This document shows, one piece after another, positions 44,966 through 58,372 of a stretch of 64,000 nucleotides of DNA. Made by a program: the position numbers and the translations under genes. Every line of letters starts with the position of its first letter. The stretch's first letter is position 1. The notes beneath the pieces were generated by a model. It had not been told where the DNA came from. It searched no databases and saw only the letters and a program-made list of their open reading frames with translations. Source of the DNA: Mytilus trossulus (Eukaryota; Mollusca; Bivalvia; Mytilida; Mytilidae); NCBI RefSeq assembly GCF_036588685.1, contig NW_026963295.1, positions 2,170,001 through 2,234,000 of the forward strand, given 5' to 3'.

Positions 44966-45429
44966 ACCATTATATGACTTTTCAGTCAAAATTAAAAAGA
45001 TCATATAGACCAGGACGTTTTGAATGCATAGTAATGTGTGTTTTATATAATTGACACCATAATAGATTAATGCACAGGACTTTGAGAATGACACCTTGTA
45101 CATGCATGACTATAATGTGTATTCTTAGTAGATTCAAGATTTATTTCAAAAATGATATAAAACCTCATGTTTGTTTTAAAACTCTTGTTATAAACAGTGA
45201 ACCTGTGAGTTAGATGAAAGCGAGATAACTATGACACATCTCAAATATATAATAGACACAGTTTTAGCTCCTTAGCGTCCCCTCCATTGACCAACGTGAT
45301 CCGCGATGACATCCCCAGTGATTGTGGATTAAGGGGTAATTTCAGTATGTCTTGAATTCAATCTATACCCGATTTACCTTTAGAAATTAGAAAGTTTCAT
45401 ATATCATTCATAAAAGTACTAATGAAGCC

Positions 45430-45605
45430 CTATCTTTTGCACAACTTTTTGGAATTTCGGATCCTCAATGCTCTTCAACTTTGTACTTTTTTGGCTTCAT
45501 ATATATTTTTATTATGAGCGTCACTGATGAGTCTAGCTTATGTAGACGAAACGCGCGTCTGGCGTACTAAATTATAATCCTGGAACCTTTGATAACTATT
45601 TTGCA
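45430..45605 (-). repeat. Repeat C 5' part, reversed
   Basis: GCACAACTTTTTGGAATTTC, CTCAATGCTCTTCAACTTTG, ACGAAACGCGCGTCTGGCGT and CTTTGATAACTATT define one well-kept end of the repeat. Confidence 0.75.
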
Positions 45606-46687
45606 ACAATAAAAGCATAGGGTAATGTGGCATTTTTTTTTTTATTTTTTTTTTTTTGCATCTCTAGTTTTGATCCATCTTTTAAGAATATGTATTACAA
45701 ACATTATCTACCAACCAGAAGAGCACATGGCTTTAGTTTTATACAGAAAGCTCTACCTCAAATGGGAGGTCCCTGATGACGTATATTAATTTACTGAATT
45801 TACCCCTTAAGCTAAATACTACACATTTAATGTCTCGTTTATTTGATATGCTTGACGTTTTCTTTTTAAATCACACTATACAATATATGCCTACATCAAT
45901 GGACGTATGATTTTTTTGTCTAGCTAATATCTGCTCAGCATATTCAAAAAATATCTATAGCCGAATATAGAATTTACGATTTTTTTTTATTTTGAGACAG
46001 AATAAACGATATACTTCATGTTTCATGCATTGTTTCTACAACCAGTACTCATATCAATAATGTTGGCTTTCAATAACCGTCTTTCAATACCTTGAATGTT
46101 ATCTTTTAAACACAGATCAATTTGTTTTGCAATGAATTGGAATGAGATGAGGGGTATCGTTACCGACTGCTTTAATGACAATGAAATCAAACCAGTGATC
46201 TTTTGATAACACTAAAAATATGGCTTTCGTTAGGGAGGCATATATTGTATATTGTGTTTTGAAAAAAATAGGGTTTTTTACACAAATCACATTTTGTGAC
46301 AGACACTTTAAATTGATTGTATCTGAATGCGACATTTTATCCGTTATACGTTATAAATGAGCAATAAAATATTAAATGCATGTGGATTAACATTGCAAAA
46401 ATACATGCAGTTTTACGAACTGTTAATAAACTAAGCAACAAAGTGAAATTATATCCATAAAAATAGTTGAAGGACATCTATAAACCTTAAGATATAAATT
46501 ATTTATTATATTGCTGATTTATAACGCGTTGCAGATGAAATCTCACATTGATATGCAATAATTTCAAATTATATGTTCAAAAATCTCTTGTATTACTTGA
46601 TCAATCAGGCGAAATATAAGATAGCAAGCTAGAACTACATAACACGACGATAAATTAAACTGATATTTGTTAAGTGATCATTTTAAG
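45606..46687. other. No gene seen
   Basis: AT-rich, with T-tracts and no splice-supported frame. Confidence 0.4.
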
Positions 46688-46900
46688 AAGTAAAAACACA
46701 AAAATACCGAACTCCGAGGAAAATTCAAAAAGGAAAATCAAAAATCAAAAGGCAAAATCAAAAGTCCAAACACATCAAACGAATGGGTAACAACTGTCAT
46801 ATTCCTGACTTGGTACAGGCATTTTCTAATGTAGAAAATGGTGGATTGAACCTGGTTTTATAGCTAGCTAAACCTCTCACTTATATGACAGTCGCATCAA
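46688..46900 (+). repeat. Dispersed repeat A, truncated copy
   Basis: Same 213 bases as 35716-35928, then an abrupt change to GATGGGGTGATCATC, so this copy lost its 3' part. Confidence 0.8.
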
Positions 46901-48139
46901 GATGGGGTGATCATCAAACGAAACTCAGAAATTATTGCATTCAATTATCATTCGTATTTTATCATTTAAAACTAAAAATGGCAATTTCAATTTTTGCGAT
47001 ATTGAGAAAAATACTGTTTGATTCATATAAAAAATTTCAAAATGCGAGTTCAAATTATTGAGATTGTTACCCTGTTGCATTTGGCGCACTAATAAAAACA
47101 TAGTAAAATTTTCTGAATTTACACTTATTTCACTTCCAACACTATAAGATATATCGCGGCGGTCAGTTTTGTGTTGGTAGAGAAAGCGTGCCACAAGAGA
47201 ACCACCGACCTTCGGCAGGAATACTGACAATCCTACATGTAGCCAATTATGATTGGACTATAACGCACCTGCCATGTACGGAGTCTTCGTGTTGACAGGC
47301 TATTAATACAGAATTTTCTGAGATGGTCCGAGAACAGTTATTTCGTTGAGCATTTATTTTAGACAATAAATGACAATATTTTAGACAATAAATAAAATCC
47401 CACCTGCGCTTTCTCTATAACATTTGTATAGTATGTTGTCATACTTTTGGGACAAATTAATGAAAATTTTTAGAAAAAAATGCATCGACTCTAACTTAAA
47501 ATATGGACAATTGTATGTTTAGGGGGGCCTGAAATCTTTTGACAGCTTCCGAAGTGCTTATTTTTAATCTTTTTCAGCTGGACCAAATCACTACTTTACT
47601 TTAAAATTCTTGACCCAAATATGTTTACAGTGTAATTTATTCACCCTATTTGCTATTTGATGCATAATAAATGAGGAAATTTATTTGAAAGGGGTATAAG
47701 AAAAAATGGAAGGTATTTTTAAATATTCAAAAATTAATGTTTCTCGTACCTCATAGCTTTTTAAACATACATTTGTGAAAATTTCATATTTAAAATTAAC
47801 AAACTTATTAAGATCTTATCTTTATGTTGTGTCTAGAAAAAGAAAAATACACGTTTTAAAGTGTCTTTATTTTCATGTTGTGTACGCTTCGTTGTCATTA
47901 CACCTTTTTGTACTGTACGCTTCGTTAACACACTATTGCGTTTGTCAATGAATTTTGCATGTATTAAATTATACTTTGGTATGATTATAACCAATATGCA
48001 TGTTAGAAAAAAAAAATTACCAACATTTCATGCAGACAGCAACCCATAATAACCGCTGTATTGTTGGAACACTCTTAGAGGTATTTTGTGCATATAAAAA
48101 AAAAAAACTTATGTATACGAAAGTGTAAATTGGTAGCAA
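46901..48139. other. No gene seen
   Basis: 46910-47030 resembles a decayed form of the small element at 24138 (CTCAGAAATTATTGCATTCA ... TTTTTGCGATATTGAG). The rest is unremarkable. Confidence 0.35.
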
Positions 48140-48480
48140 TAAGTAAAATCACAAAATTACTGAACTCAGAGGAAAATCAAATCTGAAAGTCCCTACACAA
48201 ATCACATCGGAAAATCAAATGACAAAACACATAAAAAACGAATGGACAACAACTGTCATATTCCTGACTTGGTACAGGCATTTTCAAATGTAAAAAATGG
48301 TGGATTAAACCTGGTTTTATAGCGCTAAACCTCTCACTTTGTACGACAGTCCCATCAAATTTCGTTATATTTACAATGATGCGTGATCTAAACAGACATA
48401 ATAAATAAAATAGTCCAAATATGGGAACAACAGTCATCATCGTGTTACAATTTTAAAAGAAACAATCTAAGAGAACGCAA
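48140..48480 (+). repeat. Dispersed repeat A
   Basis: CTGAACTCAGAGGAAAATCA, AACGAATGGACAACAACTGT, CTGACTTGGTACAGGCATTT and GATTAAACCTGGTTTTATAG, with moderate divergence. Confidence 0.7.
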
Positions 48481-48609
48481 AAGCATCTATCAAATTAAAA
48501 ACACATTCAAAATTGAAAATACAATAACTCGAAAGATGCATAATATGGCTAAGCAGATATGTACACACGTCCGATTTCTAATTGGATACAATTTTTGAAA
48601 GTGTATACG

Positions 48610-48950
48610 TGACCGTCAATGTACGGTTAGGGGGTGGTTTGGGTGCCCGTTAACATGTTTAATCTCGTCATATTTTGTATGTGCCTGTCTAAAACCAGGA
48701 GCGTGTAATTCAGTAGTTATATATATTTGTGATTCACTATTTTGTGCATACATTAGGCCGTTAGTTTTCTCGTATGAATTGTTTTTCACTTGTAAGTTCG
48801 GAGTGTTTTATAGCTGACTATGCGGTATGGGCTTTGTTCATTGTTGAAGGCCGTACGCTGACCTATAGTTGTTCATTTTGTGTCGTTTGGTCTTTTCAAA
48901 TGCGAAGAGTTGTTTCAACACCACATCTTCTTTTTAATATAAACAGCGAT
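48610..48950 (-). repeat. Dispersed repeat B
   Basis: Reversed: TTAACATGTTTAATCTCGTC, GGCCGTTAGTTTTCTCGTAT, GACTATGCGGTATGGGCTTT, TTGAAGGCCGTACGCTGACC and CACCACATCTTCTTTTTAAT. Confidence 0.7.
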
Positions 48951-49559
48951 AAACAACCATCAATGGATTATAGAATTTTGGTCTGAATCTCAGAGGCGAG
49001 TCCTAGTGGGTCATAGCTATAGATTACAATAGAGTTACTTTAAAGCTACAGAATATGTGTATACAATGACCACGTAACTTATAGCCACCAATAGTAATTC
49101 AGTTTCTATAATGTAAAGATGTAAAGATTAAGAGATAATTTTTGATATTCAACTGGTTTGCTCTCTTCAATTTTGTTTTTTGTTTGTTTAATTTTTAAGG
49201 TTTAAAGATTGTGCTTAACTTTCTCGAACATTACAGTCTTTCTACTGTGATGGCAAAATCTAAACGATTCGTAATTCTTGTTACTATTAACACCTTAATG
49301 TCTACTCACCCATATGCATTTCATTCAAATTTTGACTTATTTTGAAGAAGACAGAAGGGTCCATATTTATATTCCCCAGTTACCCTTGGCGTCACCGGTA
49401 AATTATGCGGTTGAGCAAAGCATCAATCATCAACCTAACCTTAGACATTTGCTTTGTTTCTTCTGTCATGTCTTAAAAGTTATCAATATGAAACGCTTCA
49501 CAGATGGTACTGACCAATTTCTGCACCCCATTATTTGTTAATGACACGCGTATGTAATG

Positions 49560-49660
49560 GCTGATTTGGGGTTGCTTAAGTAACGTTCACTTGCAAAATA
49601 TGTCATGCGTGTTCAGGATAATCACATAAGTAGCAACACATATTAAATGTAGGTCCTGGA
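49560..49660 (-). repeat. Bivalve dispersed repeat fragment
   Basis: Reversed, it reads ATCCTGAACACGCATGACAT then GTTACTTAAGCAACC, similar to a widespread bivalve repeat with a CATGCATGAAATATTTGCCA-type start. Flanks the LINE fragment. Confidence 0.45.
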
Positions 49661-49718
49661 AGGAGGCCCTCCGGAATTAAGACAGAGAAGTTTGGACTGC
49701 CACTGGATTAAATGAGGT

Positions 49719-50812
49719 ATAAGAATAAGAATAAGAATAAGAATAAGAATACTTTATTAATCCAATTATGGACCCTTGCGGGTTTTAGATTTCATACAAT
49801 GATTACAATGATTTGTTATAACAATGAAATAATAAAATGAAATACATGACAATAGAACTCTGAACAGTTATTGCATGCACATGGAATAGAAAGTAATATG
49901 GGAGACAATCAATCAATTTCTGTAAGGATTATTTCCCTTTAAACAGATATGGTGTTTTGAGTTGCATACAAATGATATGCAACCCCAACTGATTAGATAT
50001 AAGGGTATTTTTCTCCCATGTACACACAGCAACCAATTACTATATATTTATGTATATAATTATATTTTTTGACAATTGCAGGAATATGATAAGCACCTTA
50101 GAGTTTTACTGCAGTTTGTTTATAAGCATTTACATATTAATAGAAGAAATATGCATACATATAAAGAAATGTGCACTTAAATTAAATTTTTGAATTCAAA
50201 ATATATATATATATATATAGATAAACTAAAAGAGATTTAGCCATTAACAGAATTTGTGGATCTCAATTGAAAACTCTGGATAAGAAAAATGCATAACTTT
50301 TTCAGTATATGTTGATCTTCAGTGGTCATTAACCATAAAAATTTTGATTTGCAGTCCAAGTTATTGAAATTTTGACAGTGTTCATGAGCTTGTGCAAACA
50401 GTGATTCTCTACATTGATTATACAATGGACAGTTAATTAAAAAATGAAACTCATCTTCAATATCATTATGAGAACAAAAATTACAAGTCCTCTGTGACCT
50501 TTCTATAGGTTTGTTCTTATGTCGCTCTTTTTCTACTCTTAATTGGTGAGCACTTATGCGAAATTTACATAAAATTTGTCTTGATTGAAAACTTTGAATA
50601 TCAAGATATTTTTCCATTTGGAAATTACTTTTATGAGAAAAATATGTATCTAGCTTTCCATTAACATTATCTTTATCATTGAACCATGCTTTTAAAAATA
50701 ATGTCTTTAACTTTTTCATAATAAGTTGTTTTAATCTATTAATTGAATAATCAATACCTTGTGTTTCTTTCAATTCAAGCTTTTGTAAAATAATATTGAA
50801 TAAGGACACACA
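49719..50812 (-). mobile_element. LINE 3' fragment (ORF2 C-terminus)
   Basis: The minus-strand frame 50809-50237 encodes about 190 residues ending in a CCHC-like finger, CNFCSHNDIEDEFHFLINC, the same arrangement as the C-terminus of the LINE at 37.8-38.1 kb but clearly diverged from it. No reverse transcriptase domain remains, so this is a 5'-truncated copy. The 3' UTR ends with AAACCCGCAAGGGTCC, then four to five ATTCTT hexamers (plus strand 49719-49752), a microsatellite tail of the kind found on CR1/L2-type LINEs. Confidence 0.65.
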
Positions 50813-50819
50813 TGTTGCC

Positions 50820-51460
50820 TTTCAACAGGCCATTTATGGACCTCTCATAAAGTTTTTGCAAGGGTTCGCACATGCAGTGTATTAGCGTGGTGTTCTCTCT
50901 TCACGAGACATTGGATCTAATATTCCCATTCGGATTGGACGTCACTGCGTACTTTTACATCCCACACAACTAAACGGTTGGCCAACTTCGGTCAGGTTTT
51001 ACTGCCGGTCGGAAAAGAAGAACAAAGTGACCATATCTAATAGTATATTTCCCAGTCACCCTTTACCAAATTCTTTCATAAAATAAAATTAAAACAAATA
51101 AAATTTGGCTACAATGTAGAAAGTTTTGCTGTACCTGTTAAATTAAAACATCACTTAAAATTATTACAATATATGCATACTTATGAGAACTCATAAGATC
51201 GTACATTCTCTTAAAATTGATACTGTTCACTTATAACTATTTGGGATTGCACAAGATCATGCATTTTATTACGTCTTGACCTAAAACCGTTGGATATATA
51301 CTGACTAATACTTTAGATACATGATTTATCTCCTAGTTGTAATTCGATTTGAAATAACTATCAGTTATTTAATTACCCCTTTGTCGATATTTTATGTATA
51401 CAATGTATGTACAACATTTTGAGTTGAGCTAATATTGCAACTGTACAGGTTTTTTTTATC
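50820..51460. other. No gene seen; moderately GC-rich first part
   Basis: 50820-51060 has a repeat-like look (GAGACATTGGATCTAATATT, TCGGATTGGACGTCACTGCG) but only one copy is in the window. Confidence 0.3.
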
Positions 51461-51464
51461 ATGT

Positions 51465-51830
51465 TGTGCTGTTACGCGAGTGTCCCGTGTAAAGAAGAGG
51501 GTTGGGTGCTCACTTGTTTAATCCCCGCATTTTTGTGTGTGTCGGTCCAACGTCAGGAGCCTGTAGTACATTGGTTATACAGATCTGTCATATTTTTTTT
51601 CTTCTTTAATACATAATTTTTAAGTTATTAATATATAACCGTTAGTTTCCTCGTTTTAATTATTTCACATGTTGTTCTTTTTTTTTTTCATATCGGGGCC
51701 TTTTTTAGCAGACGATATGGTATAGGTTTTCCTCATTGTGAATTGAGAAATTTTGTACATTGGACTATAATAATTGTTTTATAAATACACCCATTTCATT
51801 TAAACTTAGGTGGAAAGTTGTCGCAAAGCT
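51465..51830 (-). repeat. Dispersed repeat B, old copy
   Basis: Diverged reversed repeat B: TGCTCACTTGTTTAATCCCC, CGTCAGGAGCCTGTAGTACA, ACCGTTAGTTTCCTCG and ATTGTGAATTGAG, with small insertions. Confidence 0.5.
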
Positions 51831-54413
51831 TTAGATGTAAAAAAAAATGTAAGTCATTCGGCAAACTAAGTTCAACGAGATCCTATGTCTGCTTTCGTCT
51901 AGGCGAATTTGGACAAACATCGGTATTTGGAAGAGCCTTAAATTGTGAAAAGTATGTCATTAAAGTTTTATTGACTACTATACTTTCTCTGGAATATATT
52001 TATTAACTGTTCATTTCATCTGGAATAACGTTGAAAGTCACAATTTTCAATAGAAACATTCATATCTGATGTACGTTGGTTTAAACATTGAAATTTTGGC
52101 TTTGTATGACTGATATTTTAAGTTCAACTCATTTGACTAAGTTAATAGATAAAAATGTACAATAAAATACAGAAAAAGAGTCGTCGAAACCATCTCGAAT
52201 ATCTTGACAAGAAAGTGATTTGTGAAGGTTTTTGTCAACTAACTGTACAGTGATTATTTAAAAACGCACAACGAACGCGACACATTGGTAAAACGAACAA
52301 TACAGTAAAAGAAAACTTATTTAGTATGATATTGCGTTTATTCTAAGTTCTACGGAACATTTGAAGGCACGCAGTAATGCAACGTATAGTTATTTATTAT
52401 TGCCTAAGGTAATAATACGCAAATGTGGATGTATGAAAAGATATTCAGCATTATTTATCTCATAAAACGTATGAAATTGCACCATGTCTGTGCGTTTTGC
52501 ATCGAGCAGTTTTATCAAACGTTCTATGCAATATCTAAAACTTACAACAACTGTATAATTGAATAAATAAACTATCATGCACATTGACATATTTATATTT
52601 AATCGTATAAGTTCTAGAGAGGCAATCGAAATTGTTGTCATTCCAAATGTGTCCTGATTATCGCTTCGAACGTGTGAAGTGTTGTTTGTACGATAGAATA
52701 TTTTGTTATTGGCTCTTTCGTCATAAATTCCGGTAAATCAAGAACTTTTCTTGATAGCTTTGTCCCGATATCATTGGTGGAACTAAAAACAAAAGAAAGG
52801 CTGTTTCCAATACTTTTAGTGCAGTGTTTTGTAATGACCCATATGTGGAATGAATTGTCGGATGGTTTTTTTTCTGTTGCATAGCTATTTTGATTTGTTG
52901 ACATTTTTCCATCTTGAGTAAAAGTGTGAAGACTGTTTTATCAAAGTGGACTTTCAGAGGTCGCCTTATGTTTTGTAACGAGATATGTTATGCATTTTAT
53001 ATGCACGTCTTCAAGGATATAATATCGATTGACGTAAGGAAGTTCGCTACTCAATTTCAAAATAACAAGTTTTTCATAACACTAGTATATACAAATGTAT
53101 ATATATACTGATTAATAATGGTACCAAAAGGGCAAAACTTAAATATAGGTCAATATGTGCTTATTTTCGTGATATTAGCCATTGAAATTTCGGCGGGAAA
53201 ATGTTCTCTCTTGACTTGTCATAGCTTTATTATTGACAAGTTTAAGTTATCAAAAGTTGTTAAAAGATAACAACAATTTAGTAATACTTTTCCAGATGGA
53301 TTAGAATTATATACGTATAAAGGATTTATAAAAAGAAAAATGGGGGTCAATAGGCAAATTGTTCTAAGGCATTCAAATGGATTAAACCAGAGGATTCCGA
53401 AAATCTGACAAAAAATCCAACAACATGACAAGCGAACATCCCTAACTTTTGCGTAATAAACTGTCCCTTTGAAACAGATTCTTATTATTTACAATGTTGA
53501 AACATGTAATTAACACAATGTTTTTCCACTATTTAGTCAAATGTCTCTTATAGTTTCATAAAATACGCAAAAATGGACTACATATAACGAACCTTTTAAT
53601 CACAAGTCTAAAATTGGACTACATTTTGATACAGTCTCTTAAACATCATTTAAAAAGATAAATTTAACCTTACTTTTCCACTCTCAATTCAAATATCTGT
53701 ATTATTTTTCTGTTATAATTACATAAAATAAGCAAAATTGCCCTACATCTAACGAACCTTTTTATGACATGTCTAAAATTGGAAAACATTTTGTAACAGG
53801 CTCTTTAACATCATTGAAAAAGACAAGTTCAACCTTACTTAAACATAACCTAAATCCATAATCATCTGGCTTTTAACAAAAATAGAACTACAAATGTATA
53901 ACAAATGCATTGTTATTGTTTAACGGTAATTAAGCTCTGTATTAATTGATAAAATTTAAAATATATTTCATGAAGCATGTTTTATAATCATATTTATAAA
54001 ATATAAAAAGAATAAAATTCATTTGGTAGACACATTAAAGTAAAATGACATACAAAATATAGCACTAAAAATATTTTTAGATTTTACATATACAGTTACA
54101 GACACAAAAAGTATTTATAGTTATGTTCTAATGAACATAAAGTAAGTACGTGTACTTAATTTCTGAAACCTACTTCAAACCTAAACTATATACTATGTCA
54201 TTCTTGGTATAAAATAAGAAACACATTTCTGATTTTGTCCAGCACAGTGACCATGTCATTTGATTAAACATTATACAAGCTAAATCATCATTTCACTGTC
54301 CAGAAAAACATTTGATTCACTGAATGCAAATAACATCCACTAAATAAAAAATTGTTATGGTACACTGGCCTTACAGAATATCTAGAAATAAACAAAGATT
54401 ATAACTAGTATCT
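51831..54413. other. No gene seen
   Basis: AT-rich, with only the 170-bp direct repeat pair. ORFs of 60-90 codons here lack family motifs and splice context. Confidence 0.4.
53550..53850. repeat. Direct repeat pair, about 170 bp apart
   Basis: 53570-53680 and 53740-53845 share AACGAACCTTTT, TCTAAAATTGGA, ACATTTTG, AACATCAT and TTCAACCTTACTT-type sequence. Old duplication, non-coding. Confidence 0.7.
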
Positions 54414-55798
54414 CAATTGTTTGTAAAACAATTGAAAGGTCTTTCCTGTAAAAGTGATGTGTTCGTAATGTAGCTTGTACGACCTTTCCTTTGATATACG
54501 ACAAGCATACCTTCTGAAACTTTCCGCTTTTAACACTTAATGACCTCATCCGCCTACATTTTTTGAGATCGGAATTATGATATAAATAACACTGAGTAGA
54601 TGAGCTTTCATTTCATATGCGACAAGGCCATGTTCTAGAAAGTTTGAATTTTGCACTTAATAACCCTATCCAAGTAATTTTTGGAGGTCGGGTATTTGAT
54701 ATTTTAAATATACACATCATGACCTTTAATTTGATATACAACAACCCTATCTTAAAAGAAAATTTATGTTTTGCACTCAATGACCCCATCCAACCCATTT
54801 TTAAAGGACGTCAACTTGAAATTTGAAATATACACTTTATGTTCTTTCATTTGATATGCGACAACCTTACCATCTGAGAAATTTGAATGTTTGCACTAAA
54901 TGACCCCACCCGTCACCCTGGGATGAAAAAGGGGTTTAAAATTTTCATTTTGAAGTAGAGTTTATTAAGACCTTCAATTTGATATATCAGAAGACCCCAT
55001 TTGACAAAGTGCAAATAATGATGCAATATCAAATATATAAATAGAAGTTATGAAACTTACAAAGCTATGCAAAACTAAAAATTTTGAAATTGATTTTTGG
55101 TGGGTTTTTTCCATGGAATGTTTTAGAATTTGGTCAAACATATAACTATGTTAACCTCTTCAATTTATAAAACATTTTAAGTGGTAAGCTCTTGTTGATT
55201 CAGAAATACATGCCTCCACTCGCAAAATTTCAAACTGCATTATCTCTAAAACGATAATAGATATCTCAAATCTGTTAAATGATAAATGATTTAGAGTGAA
55301 AGGACAGCATTATAGACAAAAATTTGAACAAATTCAGAGTTCACCAAGGTCACAATTAATCATCAAATATATGATGCAATATCAAACTTGAGAACCGGAA
55401 GTCGTAGAGACATGGGACTACCACCATTCAACTCAGGACCACTTGACCTTTCAAATATCAAAAGGTCAAGGTCATAATAATATGTGAAGGTCAAGGTGAA
55501 ATTTCATCATGACCTGACATTGACCTCAAATTGAAGGTCTTGAATTACTGATCATCTTTGCAGTTTATAGTAGGTTGATATCTGTTACCTTTAAAAAGAT
55601 ATACACACAATACTATACTTTTAAGAATCATCCCGTTGTAACTTTTAAACAGACGGTCGGACATGTTTGGGCTTATTGCATTAAATGTAGAGCTCATCGA
55701 GAGGAACCATTTACACGCTGTATGTATGCAGCAAAGTCTAATCGTTTTTCTAATATGTAAGCTTGAATTTGCAGCGTTAATTTTTTTTTGCACTCGGT

Positions 55799-55812
55799 GA
55801 CCTTTGACCTTG
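55799..55812 (+). promoter_or_regulatory. DR1-type half-site pair, copy 2 unit 1
   Basis: TGACCTTTGACCTT. More single TGACCT/AGGTCA half-sites cluster at 55446-55530. Confidence 0.4.
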
Positions 55813-57769
55813 AGTGCATATTGAAGGTCACATGAATTAAAGATTATTGGTGAAGGTTCCAGGTCTCTATGACTTCCGGTTCTCGAAATAGAATTTTTCA
55901 AAAAATATTTATAATTTTTCAAGGGAAATAACTCCTTATAAGGGTAAGTAACAAATTAATTGTTTATGTTTATAAACATTGCCATCTGTTCTTGTACATG
56001 CTGTCATTTTCAATTACATTCTATCTCTAACACTTTTTAAGAAAAATGCAAATAACAAAAATTGTTATAAGGGGATATAACTCTCAAAGGAGATGATGAA
56101 ATCCTTAGCAGACTCATATGGTAATACATCATGATGATATCTACGTATTGTCCATAAAAGGTCATGATATCTTTCAAAACATTTAAGGGGGGCCATGTTG
56201 AAAAAAATCAATAAGAGGAAGATAACTTCTAAAGGGGATGATGAAATCCTACAAAAGTTCATCTTGTAGAAGGTCATTATGAGGTCTATCGATTGTCCAT
56301 ACTTGGTCTTGATAACTTTAACAGCTAGGGGAGGAGGCCCTGTCAAACAAATGTTGGAAGAAAAAAAAGAAAAAACTAGTATCTCAATTGTTTGTAAAAC
56401 AATTGAAAGGTCTTTCCTGTAAAAGTGATGTTTTCGTTATGTACTTTGTACGACCTTTCGTTTGATATACGACAAGCATACCTTTTCAAACTTTACGCTT
56501 TTAACACTTAATGACCACATCCGCCTACAGTTTTGAGATCGGAAGTATGATATATGTAATACAGAGTAGATGAGCTTTCATTTGATATGCGACAACGCCA
56601 TTTTCTAGAAAGTTTGATTTTTGCACTTAATAACCCTATCCAACTAATTTTTTGAGGTCGGGAATTTGATATTTTAAATGTACACATCATGACCTTTCGT
56701 TTGATATACAACAACCCTATCTTTAAAGAAAATTTATATTTTGCACTCAATGACCCCATCCAACCCATTTTTGGGAGACGTCAATTTGAAATTTGAATTG
56801 TACGCTTTATGTTCTTTCATCTGATATGCGACAACCTTACCATCTGAGAAATTTGAATGTTTGCACTAAATGAACCCACCCTGCCCACTGGGATGAAAAG
56901 GGGGTTTAAAATTTTCATTTTTAGGTAGAGTTTATTTAGACCTTCAATTTGATATATCAGATGACCCCATTTGACAAAGTGCAAATAATGATGCAATGTC
57001 AACTATATAAATAGAAGTTATGAAACTTACAAAGTCAATGCAAAACTTGAAAATTTCAAAATGATTTTTTGGTGTATTTTTCCATGGAATGTTTTTGGTA
57101 TTTGGTCAAACATATAACTATGTCAATCTCTTCAATTTCTAAAACATTTTAAGTGGTAAGCTCTTGTTGATTCAGAAATACATGCCTCCGCTCGCAAAAC
57201 TTTAAACTGCATTATCTCTATAACGACAATAGATATCTCAAATCTGTTAAATGATAAATGATCTACAGTTGAAGGAAAACATTAAAGAAAAAGAATTGGG
57301 ACAATTTCAAAGTTCACCAAGGTCACAATTAATCATCAAATATATGATGCAATACCAAACTTGAGAACCGGAAGTCATAGAGACATGGGACTATCACCCT
57401 TCAACTCAGGACCACTTGACCTTTCAGAGATCACAATGTCAAGGTCATAGTATAATGTGAAGGTCAAGGTGAAATTGCATCATGACGTAACATTGACCTC
57501 AAATTGAAGGTCTTGAATTACTGATCATCTTTGCAGTATATAGTAGGTTGATATCTGTTACATTAAAAAAGATATACACAAAATACTAGATTTTTAAGAA
57601 TCATCCCGTTGTAACTTTTGAACAGACAGTCGGACATTTTTCGGTTTATAATATAAAATGTAGAGCTCGTCGAGAGGAACATTTTATACGCTGTATGTAT
57701 GCAGCAAAGTCTTATCGTTTTCCTAATATGTAAGCTTGAAATTGCAGCGTAATTTTTTTTTGCACTCTG

Positions 57770-57783
57770 TGACCTTTGACCTT
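57770..57783 (+). promoter_or_regulatory. DR1-type half-site pair, copy 2 unit 2
   Basis: TGACCTTTGACCTT, at the same relative place as in unit 1. Confidence 0.4.
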
Positions 57784-58372
57784 GGGTGCATATTGAAGGT
57801 CACATGAATTACAGATTATTGGTGAAGGTCCCAAGTCTCTACGACTTCCGGTTCTGAAAATAAAAAAAATCTAAAATTGTTCACAATTTTTCAAGGGGAA
57901 TAACTCCTTATAAGGGTTAATAACAAAATGATTGTATATGTTCAATAACATTGCCATCTGTTCTTGTACATGTTACCGTTTTCAAATCGATTCTGTCTTG
58001 AATACTTTTTGAGAAAAATGTAAAAGAAAGAAATTGCTTCAAGGGGACATAACTCTCATAAGGGATGATGAAATCCTTAGCAGCCTCATATGGTAACACA
58101 TCATGATAAGATCTAGCTATTTGTCCAAATAAGGTCATGATATCTTTTAAAACATTTAAGGGGGGCCATGTTGAAAAAAAATCAATAAAAGGGAGATAAC
58201 TTCTAAAGGGGATGATGAAATCCTACAAAAGTTCATCTTGTAAAAGTTCATGATGAGGTCTATCGATGGTCCATATTTGGTCTTGATAACTTCAACAGAA
58301 AGGGGAGGAGGCCTTGTCAAACAAATGTTGGAAGAAAAAAAAGAAAAAGAAAAAAAAACATTAGAAAAACAA

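Noticed and set aside
55545-55922. 125-codon minus ORF
   Set aside because: Inside the terminal-palindrome element; the second unit has the same DNA with the frame broken.
54613-56768. Minus ORFs starting MGWMGSLSAK in both units of the tandem element
   Set aside because: Present only because the units are duplicated; they diverge without frame conservation at their ends and match no protein family.
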